Shown: one piece after another, positions 55,208 through 64,000 of the stretch
Layout: each line of letters starts with the position of its first letter
How positions within the stretch are numbered: the stretch's first letter is position 1
Origin: Lates calcarifer
Taxonomy: Eukaryota; Chordata; Actinopteri; Centropomidae
DNA: 64,000 nt
Assembly: GCF_001640805.2 (NCBI RefSeq)
Contig: NC_066838.1
Span: 21,468,743-21,532,742 of the forward strand
Direction of reading: 5' to 3'
Position numbers and translations under genes: made by a program
The notes under the pieces: model-generated
The model's database searches: none
Told to the model about the DNA's origin: nothing
Seen by the model: only the letters and a program-made list of their open reading frames with translations

Positions 55208-58200
55208 ATGAGCGAGATCAACAGGCTTCAGCTGATGGAGGAAAGTTTCACTGATGCTCCACAAGAGGTCAGAGCAGTCCACACTGACACACACACAAAA
55301 TGTCCTGTTCTCACCATCTGTTTGTCATGAATGAACTGCTTTTGAGAAGAAAAAAAAATTCAAAGTCAAAGTGCTTGGTGTCTTTTAATCATGCACTCTG
55401 TGAAATCCTTAAAGATCTGCAGAGGTGTCGCATTTATAAACACCTAGGTGAGCAGTTGCATCTCACCAGGCTCTCATCAGTTTACATGAAAGACAGAAAA
55501 AAGCAAAGTGAGCTCAGATAAAACAGAAAAGGGACAAATATATTTTATATATTACATGTTATGACTTTGGTTTGCTGGTTTTTTAACAGTGTTTTAGTTA
55601 ATATACACATCATAAGCTTGTGGTAGTTCCATGCCATTCACTCTTAAATATGAGAAGGTGGAGTATCTCACTTTCAAATCCATGAGTTGTTAAACCAGAT
55701 TCTAGTTTCCCACAAGGGGGATTTAAGCACAACTGTGTGTGCACGAGGCGAGCTTTTGTTGTCTAATACACGCAGTGTGAGTTCATAACCAACAGTCTGC
55801 ATGTGGCTTGAAAAAATGACTTGTTTTAAGGATTTTAACAATCAGTTACAGACATTTAAGAATCGGGTGTTAAAACAGAACGTGGACAGAAACTCGTGTA
55901 GTGAAGGTCAGCAGCAGAGGGTAAGTTTTCAAAATGAAATCTCTCTTTTTTCCCTTTATTTCTGCAGATACATTCAAAACACAAGGAGAAAATCTGAATC
56001 TCAATGTGGAGTTTGTAGGAGGAATTTGTTATACCTAATATTACAGTTTCTCTTGTTTGTTTTGAAGCATCGTAGGTGTTGAGTAGGTGACACAGACACC
56101 AGAGCTGTGTGATATTCTCTTAATACCATCATCAGAATCACATACAGGTGTCTAAGAAAATACTGCAAATCAGTACTGCAAATCAACAAATCAGGTGTCA
56201 CTGTCTTTTTCAGCTTAAATTCAAACCTGCAGTTATTTAGTGGTGATACACAGAGCTGTCTGGTAACTGCACCAGACTTTAGTCCACATTACCTGTTGTT
56301 AACAATATTAATATTAAATATCCTGTAACCCACACTTCCTACATGATAGTTGTGTGGGAAAAAAAGACAGCCAGAAATCACTTAAAGTTAGGAGACAACT
56401 GGTAGAAGTGCACCAAATTAGTGGAGAAAACAAAATGTTTGAAGTTATATCTAAGAAGTAACTGGAGGTGTCACACATCTGCTCCTAAACCTTTCTGCCC
56501 TGCTCTTCTCCCTGGTCTCCACAGGCACCGGGGGGGATTTCTCTGGCCAGGAAGATCTGTTATGCTGTTGGTGGGGTCCCATATCAGATGACCGCACTAA
56601 GTATAGGAATTTCCCTGCAGATTTTCCTCCTGGATATTGTGCAGGTAAAAGCTTAAATTGTCCTCACGCTCTATTAAAAAGGAGAGCAGTGACAAACAGT
56701 GTTGTGATCAGTCATTTAAGAGCTGAACATGTTTTCACAGATGGAGGCCTTCTATGTTTCCATGATTTTATTTCTAAGTCAGGCCTGGGACGCTGTGACT
56801 GACCCTGTGGTTGGATATCTGGTGAGCCGCAGTAAATGGACACGTATCGGCAAACTCACTCCATGGTTGGTTGGTGGAGCCAAACTGTTGAACTCACACT
56901 TGAAGTTACGGTTGGTGCTTGGGCGGTGTACTCAACAGAACCGTCGATATTTATCTCACAGGCTGGTTCTCTCCACTCCATTTGGCGTCCTGTCCTATCT
57001 GCTGCTGTGGTTTGAACCACACCACATATCGCAGCCTCTCAGAGTGCTGTGGTTCCTCGCAGCATCCTGCCTGTTCGAGACCCTCATGAGTGTAAGTCAC
57101 CTGATACTCTGTGGTGAAAAGTAACTACATTTACTCGAGTACTGTACTGTTGTTTTGAGTACTTCTTCCAGCTCTGCTGCTTGTACCCATCTTGTGCTTA
57201 AATCTACTACCTAATCTTTCTCGTGTCACCATGGCGACAGAGATTCACACTATTTTCATGTCACTGTAACTGTCGCCATTTTGCTCCGAGCTGTGTCGCC
57301 ATGGCTACCGAGTTTCACGCTGCTCGTGTGCTGTCAGTTAGCTTCACGTTTTTTCCCCCTGCCGTCCATGAACAGTGCTACAACATCCCCTACCTCTCGC
57401 TCAACATGTTCTTGGGCGGCGATCAGAAAGACAGAGACTCGGCCACAGCCTACAGTAAGAGAGTCACTCCTTACTTACAGGCCAAACAGAATGCTGGTGA
57501 GGATTTCCCCTCCGCTTCGTTACTCTCATTGTCCCTCTTTTCTCCGCGTCTCTGTCCAGGAATGAGCGCGGAGTTGGTGTCGATGCTGCTGGCCTCTGTA
57601 ATCCAGGGTCAAGTTATGGCTTTGTACAACACAGAGAGGCAGGAGTCTTGTCAACCGCTGGACCCGGTCCATGAAACACCTGAAAGCACATCACCACCAC
57701 AAACGGCATCACTTCAGGAAACAGTAGAAACCGAGATTATACTCATATTTCTCTGGCAGTCTAGCAGTATTGTTTTTGGCATTGTACTCACATAGTCCCA
57801 GGGATATCATGTTACCCTGTAATTTACTGCTCTTAGACTGACAGAGAGATAGTTGTGTGTTCATCTGTGTGTGTACTCCCAGGCTTGTGTTGTTAGTTAT
57901 TTACAGCAGGGGAAACAAAGGAGTTTAAATTAGATTTAATGAATTTAATGTAGATTTAATTTAATTACTGTTAGAGTTAATTTAGAGTAAAGGAATAAGA
58001 TTTACATTTTGGAAAATATTCACTTTATTGCCAAGAGACACCACTACCTGGAGACAATTAGCTTAGCCTAGCATTAAAATTAAAAACAGGAAGAAAGTCT
58101 TGGTTGCAAATGAATTAAATTAGAATTAAACAGCTACAAAGAGACATAACACTACCACTAAAGCACACAAAATGACTGCATAGAGACTTAAAGGACCACA

Positions 58201-61200
58201 AAACTACCACAAAGAGACACAAAACAACTACAAAGAGGCTTAAATTACCACAATGTGACACAAAAATAACAGAGATGCAAAGACTCAAAAAGACCTCAGA
58301 GAGATACAGAGTGACTTCAGGCTACACAACCATCTTGTGTCTCCATCTCATTGTTACATCTCTAATGCCTCTGTTTTGTGAGGATTAAACAAACAAGCTT
58401 TAGCATCTTAATTAGTGAGCTTTATAGGTGCTGTGAGGCAGATTTTTTTTAACCTATGGACAGAGCCAGTGTTGATGCTAAGCTATCAGACAAATGTGAC
58501 CATTAACAATCATGGAAGTGTCGATAATAGTAATGCTATAAAAAAAACTTAATGTGATCTAAAGGCAAAGCAATCCCAAACAAATAAAGATTACATAACT
58601 GAAAACACAAATTATAAATATGGAGGATTTGTTGACTTGTGTTTGTATGGCTCTGGGCGTGTGTTTGTACACAGCATAATATGCTGTGTTTATCTGTAAA
58701 GGTTTAATGTGGGGTTTTTGCCTCCAGAAAAAGGCGTTCCTGATCTCAGCTCTGGTCATGGGCGCTTTGTTTTTCCTCTGCAGCCTGGTTGTCTTCCTCG
58801 GGGTAAAGGAGCAGCAGGGTGAGTCAGAAATGGCCAACGGTCAGTATTCAAATACTATAAATGAAAATGGAGTAGATAGTGTTTTTCAATTGAGCAATAT
58901 TTCTTCCTTGACATCTTCATTTTGGTTTTATTTTCAGGCCCTCTCTGCTCTGATGACAAAGTACAACCCCCCTATCTGATCTCACTCAAGATGCTGATAT
59001 GCCACATTCCTTACCAACGACTGGTGCTTGGCTTCATATTTGCTGGTTTTGCATTTCAGGTACAGTTTGAGTTCATAGTGGCTGTGCTGCATCCCTCTAA
59101 ATCTTGGCTCTGGTTTATGCTTTTCAAAGTATGCATTTTAGTGTTTGTGAAACTGCCTGTTTCATTTCAGATGTCCTGGAGTAATTTGGCACTTTACTGC
59201 AGTCATGTAGCTGGGCTGGGAGCCCAGCTCCAGTACCTCCTTCTGGTTCTTACTGGTAAGATGCAGCTTACTAGAGTCACACACACTCTGCTCACCTACA
59301 TGTTAATATATGCAAATTTTCAGTAGCTTTCTAATGACTTCAGAAAGTACATGATTAAAAGACAATGCATTCTGAATTTAAAATTCAATATCTCCACAGA
59401 TTTCTGCCTCAGTAGCAGTTCCTCTGTGGCAGGCAGTTCTTCTGAGATTAGGAAAAAAGGTCACAATTTTCATCGGACTATCGGTAAGAAAACACAGATG
59501 TGTCCTGTACAGTTATCTGACTGATGACACCTTAGATCTCCCTCTTATCTGTGAGGTCTGTTTATGTCTCTCAGCTCTACATCCCAGCAGTGATCATAGT
59601 TGCCTGCGTTCCTAGTAACCTGCCAGTCCTCTTGCTTATGGGCATTTTGATGGGATTCAGCATGGCGACTGTATTCTTTCTACCCTGGTGAGTCAGTTTT
59701 CTGCCAGGACACAAAGTTCTCAGTCCTCTCCAGAGCCCTGTCAGATCTCATCAGTATCAGAGCTGAGTGTGTGCATAAATCATTCACATCGTCTGCACCT
59801 GACGTGGCCAGTGATGAATATTCTAGTATCAGTGTGTTTTGTCGACTGGTCAGTTCTCCTCATCTAAACTGACATGTGGTTTTGACATGTGATATATTGG
59901 CTTGTGCTGTATCTGCTACAGGCATGGATGGATTACTCAGCAGGCCTACTGGCCACTGTCTCAGGGGACCATTGGACCAGAGCCTGTCTTTGAAAAAAAA
60001 AAGAAAAGAAGACTATAAAAACATGAAATGACCTGAAAGAGACACAAAACTATCAGACAGACAAAAACATTTCTCTGCCCAGGGGCCCACTTTTTCATAA
60101 TCCTCCCGTGCCTACAGGTCTATGCTCCCAGATGCGGTGGACGACTTTGCCATGAGACATCCCTCCTGCAAGGACCTGGAGCCTCTGTTTTTCTCCTGTT
60201 ATGCCTTCTGCAGGAAGCTGGCAGGAGGCCTGTCTGTAGGAATCTCAACCATGATATTACAGTGAGTCAATCTCCCACTATCCACTCACTTAATGTGATA
60301 TGTATGTGTATCTGTGTGCATCTGTCACATTTTGCCCCCACCCCTGCAGCTTCGTGGGCTACCGAGCGGGTGCGTGTAGCCATGGTGACGGAGTGGTGAC
60401 GACTCTGATTGTGCTGTTCTCACCAGCTCCCATCGCACTTCTGCTGATAGGGATGGCCTTTTTTTGCTGCTACCCAATCAATGAGAGGCAAAGTTTGCAG
60501 CTCCAGGAACAACTGACCCCAGTCAAGTAAGTATCTTTTTGTGTGAGTTATGACTTAAATCTGCCGCTTCCCTCAGCTTTACAGAGCATTACAGCAAGTC
60601 TCACCTCATTATTTAGCTGCACAGTAGGTCCTTAGCCTTGAACATTAGACAAAGTTATCAACTATATGATGAACACTGTTGAAAATTTCGTAGTTAAAGA
60701 GAGATATCTGCCTGAGGAGCTGGTAGAGACCAAAAACAGAGCTAAAAGAGTTATATTGGAGTCCACATTAATGATAATGTTGCTCTGTAGCAATAAGCAG
60801 GAGTTTGCTATAACAACTTAAGACATCATATATCAGTATTGTGTTTACAGCTTATTTTCACTTCCCCCAAGTGGCCAAAAAATCAATTATAGTGGATTTA
60901 AGTTCACAGTCAGAGGTCTGGATATCCAGTAGCAGCTCACTGATATCTAGTTGTGAAGTTGTTTGCAGGAGCTTTGTATCATTCATTTTTTGTATTCGTT
61001 AGCACTGCTACAACTCAGTGGTGTATTATATAATATTTAGGATATTTTAGAAATATGTTTATTCACTTTGAGAAAATCAGTACTCTTCTCTTGTCCATAT
61101 GATATGAAGCTACAGGTAGGAGCAGAGGGAAACAACTAACCCTAGCTGTATCCTAAGTTCAAAAACACACCAAGCAGCACCTGCACACAGACTTGTACAC

Positions 61201-62061
61201 ACAATACAAAAGACACACAAGATATAAAGTGTAAATTAGTGAGCTTCAGGGATATTGGTAGGCTTACTTGTGCTAAGCAAATTGACAAACATTGATCTTC
61301 TCATCTTGCTTTTGGCAAGAAAACAGAAAGCTTATTTCCCAAAATGCCAAACTTGAAGTGTTTTCCCTTGGCATTCACACCATGAGTCGACTGAGTAATC
61401 ATACCAACTCATTCACTACAAATACCCAACAGCTGATCTAATTAAGTAACAAGTAATATAATTATGCAAAGACTTTTCTCATTTTTTCATGGTTAATAAT
61501 AACCACCTGTAGGGACATTAAGGTTTTAATGACAACTCGTTGCAGCACATCCTCTTTATATCCATAACTATTGTAATTTTCAAAAACAGCAGTTTTACCA
61601 GATCACTGTGACATAGTTATAGTAGTATCAATTATATGTGGTTTTTCTTTTCTCTTTACCCTTCATCTAGCCCAGAAGCTTCATCATCATCATCTTCATC
61701 AGAACCAGGAGAAAACACTGAGAAGCCAACAGTTCTGCAGTCATCCCAGGCTGCTGTGACATCTACATCACATTATACCACATTGCACAAGTCAAATTCA
61801 GCACCCTCATGCTGTTACAGTCGTGATAAAAGATGCTCAGTGAACTTGTCTGCCCTTTCAGATGTACCCAAGAGCCTGTCTGTGAAATACAGCAGACCTA
61901 AATCAGTTGTCCAGTTAAATGTAAATCCTCAGTGGCAGAAACAGAGACTCAGCCATCACCAGCCTTCAGGAGAAGCTGGACTGAGCAGAAATGTCCTTGA
62001 GAACAATCCTAGGTCTTTGTCTAGCAGGACGAATGTGAAATCCAAATTGTCCTGGGTATAG
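55208..62061 (+). CDS. MFSD2-family sodium-dependent lysophospholipid transporter paralogue
   Basis: Fourteen exons are proposed: 55208-55267 (least certain), 56525-56644, 56741-56865, 56962-57091, 57376-57454, 57560-57723, 58728-58818, 58938-59059, 59171-59255, 59413-59483, 59575-59687, 60118-60261, 60350-60526 and 61671-62061. They give one 623-residue frame. MFSD2A imports lysophosphatidylcholine with sodium; MFSD2B exports sphingosine-1-phosphate. Conserved here: WDAVTDPVVG (Asp77, Asp81, sodium-site positions), FETLMS (Glu141), DRDSATAYR (Arg172), FCRKLAGG (Lys420), and Cys202 and Cys444, which line up with the MFSD2A disulfide. Twelve membrane helices fit the length. The MFSD2A-like WDA.TDP motif favours MFSD2A kinship over MFSD2B, but overall divergence suggests a separate fish paralogue, so no symbol is given. 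Odd points: several weak donors (GTCAGA, GTTGGT, GTAGAA) and a long Ser-rich C-terminal tail. No start-codon context proves exon 1. Confidence 0.82.
57110..57165 (+). repeat. Fragment of stepwise ACTTAAGTA repeat
   Basis: The stretch GTGAAAAGTAACTACATTTA followed by CTCGAGTACTGTACTG resembles the start of the repeat at 19765. It lies in mfsd2 intron 4. Confidence 0.45.
57990..58515. repeat. Inverted arms of the TTAGCTTAGC element around a tandem array
   Basis: The left arm has TTTGGAAAATATTCACTTT and TTAGCTTAGCCTAGCATTAA; the right arm has TTAATTAGTGAGCTTTATAGG, ATGGACAGAGCCAG and TGCTAAGCTA. Orientation is opposed, as in the full copy at 11955-12440. Confidence 0.6.
58120..58330 (+). repeat. 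Degenerate minisatellite, ACAAAGAGACACAAAAC-type
   Basis: Units such as CTACCACAAAGAGACACAAA and CAACTACAAAGAGGC repeat with a period of about 20-30 bases, decaying towards the right. A similar short piece is at about 60010-60070. Confidence 0.65.
60527..61670 (+). other. mfsd2 intron 13 (last intron)
   Basis: Starts with a strong donor, GTAAGTAT. It holds a minus-strand copy of the TTAGCTTAGC element family at about 61115-61375. The acceptor is CTTCATCTAG. Confidence 0.7.
61115..61375 (-). repeat. TTAGCTTAGC element, partial copy
   Basis: It carries GTAAATTAGTGAGCTTCAGG and TTGATCTTCTCATCTTGC, in the order of the right arm of the copy at 11955-12440. Confidence 0.55.
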
Positions 62062-62084
62062 TCACATAGCTTAAAGCAGTAGTT

Positions 62085-62330
62085 TGACATTTTGGGAAAA
62101 TATTTTCTTATCCACTTTGTTGATGAGAGTTTGATGATCAGGATTGACACTCATCTTGTGTCTGTGCGCTAAATGTGAAGCTACAGCCAGCAGCTAGTTA
62201 GCTTAGCTTAGCATAAAGCCCGGAAACAAAGGGAAACAGCTACCCTGCCTCTGTTAAATGTTTACAAAAAAGATTCACCTACTTGTTCCTTTAATTAACA
62301 TGTTATATTGAATCAGTTTAATCTGAACAC
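62085..62330 (+). repeat. TTAGCTTAGC element, partial copy
   Basis: It contains TTGACATTTTGGGAAAATAT, AATGTGAAGCTACAGCCAGC, TTAGCTTAGCTTAGCATAAAG and AGGGAAACAGCTA, the left-arm order of this family. It lies about 25 bases after the mfsd2 stop codon. Confidence 0.7.
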
Positions 62331-62479
62331 ACGCAGAAATTCAAAAATGACAAATTAGAGTTTTGTGGGGAAAGGTGGACCTCAGGGAAATTTTTTTTTT
62401 ATTATAAAAATAAAATGAGATAAGGAAATAGGCCATTACTTTTACTGTTGATTTAACTACTTTTATAACTTTATCATCA

Positions 62480-62680
62480 ATTCAATTCAATTTTATTTAT
62501 ATAGCACCAAATCACAACAGAAGTTATTTCAAGGCACTTCATATCTGATTCATATAGATCAGGTCTAGACTAGACTCTTTGTACTCTTTATATGAGACCC
62601 AACAATTCACACCATGAGCAGCATCAAGCGACACTGGCAGAAACCTCGAGCAGAACCAGACTCAGGGTGGGCAGCCATCT
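62480..62680 (+). repeat. TTTATATAGC/CCCAACA dispersed repeat, copy 2
   Basis: It begins AATTCAATTTTATTTATATA and continues AGGCACTTCATATCTGATTC, then GAGACCCAACAATTCACACC, then AGAAACCTCGAGCAGAACC. It matches the shorter copy at 45055-45180. Confidence 0.65.
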
Positions 62681-64000
62681 GCCTTGACTGCTTGAGTTAT
62701 CATCAATCTTTAATAAAGACATTTGCAACCAAGATTACAATTTTGACATTAGAAAGATGTGGAAGTTTGATCCAGTGATTAGTAGATGTTTGTGGTGATT
62801 TTGTGTTTGTCAGTGAAGTAACCATACAGTTACTGCTATGACTGCTGCCCTGTTCCTGTTCACTTTAGCCATCCGACCCCTGTCTCTCTGTCATTTTCCA
62901 CCCAGCCACCAGATGTCCCCAGACTTTCCCTCTCGTCCTCACTCACCTGTCTGACCAACCCATTCACACACCTGTTCTCACCTCCCCAATCAGCCCTGAC
63001 CTGTTTATTCCAGCCCTCTTGTCCCCAGTCTTTGCCAGATTGTGTTTCCTGTTCCCTGCTCACTTGGATTCCTGTGTTCTCCATCCATCTTACTGTAAGC
63101 CTGCTTTTTTCCCCACTTAGTTAAAGATACTTCACTGCATCTGCCCTTTTTGAATCTGGTAAATTAGATTTCTTTCTTTAAAAGACCACTAACAGCACCT
63201 CTGTTTGTGATCGGATTAAACAAACAACCTATAACCTGATAGTAGTTAAAAATCCAGTGTTTATGCTGAAGCCAATCACCTTCTGGCTGTAGTCTCATAT
63301 TTAGTGTATCGACGTGGGTGGTATTGATCTTCTCAAAGACTTTGGTGTCAAAATACTGAAGCACTTTTAAGATCACTGTTATTCACACCTTTTTGTGAAA
63401 TCTGGATTGAAAGGAAAACTGCTTTATCCTATAAATCAGAAACTTTCTCTGTGTACAGTACATTCTAACTGCAAATTTCAACTATCTTCATCTGGATGGA
63501 TATTTTCTGTTACAGACCATTTCAGTAAGTCCAAATCACTTATTTGGGATAGATAAAGTGTAGGATCCTGCCCCTGTTCAGCTGAATCTAAAAATGACCA
63601 GCTGTGTAAGAGTACTTATCCTAAGTACTTGTCCAGTATTGAGGATTATACTTTTTAATACTTTATATTTTAATACTTATCGGTTGAGAAACACAACATT
63701 TTAGGAAATATGGTGAAGAGTACATGAGTATTTTGAGGATGTTTTTTGAATTAACTCACATATATCTTGTTCTCTTTCACTTCGCTCTGTTTCTGATTGT
63801 GTCTTATTCTGTGTACAATGTTTGTTTTGGAAAGGAGGTTTTTGCTTTTGCTGTGATTTGTGATTGCCTGACTTTTGTATATATTTATAAGTAGCCTACT
63901 CTTGTTAGTGTTTGCCCCATGTTTCCATGCTTATATTCACACTCCTGCAAAATTTCTGCACCTGTGTTTGGTTAAATAAAAAACATCTCTCATTCATCAT

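Larger units (their letters stand above)
57724..58727 (+). other. mfsd2 intron 6, repeat-filled
   Basis: About 1 kb, with donor GTAGAA. A + strand piece of the TTAGCTTAGC element (57990-58100), an ACAAAGAGACACAAAAC tandem array (58120-58330) and a minus-strand piece of the same element (58370-58515) follow each other. Confidence 0.65.
62062..64000 (+). promoter_or_regulatory. mfsd2 3'UTR and 3' flank
   Basis: Repeats begin almost at once after the stop. The only clear AATAAA I saw is at 63975-63980, about 1.9 kb downstream, so either the 3'UTR is long and repeat-filled or a weaker signal is used earlier. The stretch at about 62840-63120 is CT-rich and resembles dispersed fish repeat DNA. No further gene is recognised. 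Confidence 0.4.

Noticed and set aside
57223..57795. 190-codon frame spanning mfsd2 exons 5-6
   Set aside because: It reads through two introns; only the splice-bounded parts match the MFSD2 family.
62860..63084. 74-codon minus-strand frame in the mfsd2 3' flank
   Set aside because: It falls in CT-rich, repeat-like DNA with no recognisable protein.

Overview
This window is vertebrate nuclear DNA, almost certainly from a ray-finned (teleost) fish. Coding sequence is cut into short GT-AG exons, and introns and intergenic DNA carry microsatellites, Tc1-type transposon remnants and short palindromic repeats of kinds familiar from fish genomes. I found no operons, CRISPR arrays, rRNA or tRNA genes. 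All six protein genes read on the + strand, and I rebuilt their exons from splice sites, codon phase and family similarity.

Layout: (1) 1-1888, the 3' end of an L-type calcium channel gene, best cacna1f (Cav1.4). (2) 3343-13440, complete synaptophysin (syp), probably with a further non-coding exon from 15344 to about 17475. (3) 18865-26661, complete plp2, a four-pass MARVEL-type protein. (4) 30253-49344, complete prickle3, with a PET domain, three LIM domains and a C-terminal CaaX box. (5) 53404-54681, single-coding-exon fam110a-like gene. (6) 55208-62061, a 14-exon member of the MFSD2 (lysophospholipid transporter) family. The rest, to 64000, is repeat-rich 3' flank.

The genes are not one pathway. 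cacna1f and syp both serve presynaptic function (calcium entry at photoreceptor ribbon synapses; a synaptic-vesicle membrane protein). prickle3 belongs to planar cell polarity, fam110a to centrosome and spindle, mfsd2 to lipid import. The set cacna1f-syp-plp2-prickle3 matches the human Xp11.23 neighbourhood as I recall it, but plp2 sits between syp and prickle3 on the shared strand, suggesting local rearrangement. fam110a and the mfsd2 paralogue are not part of that human block.

I see no convincing wholly new biological system. The points most worth checking are: a perfect oestrogen-response-element palindrome beside a DR1 nuclear-receptor site inside a dispersed repeat (50373-50400); an MFSD2 paralogue with its key residues kept, an in-frame stop-free 96-base intron and an intron whose retention would cleanly remove its tail; a probable 3'UTR intron in syp; and a plp2 intron made mostly of one palindromic element. 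Family and synteny statements come from memory, not from database searches.
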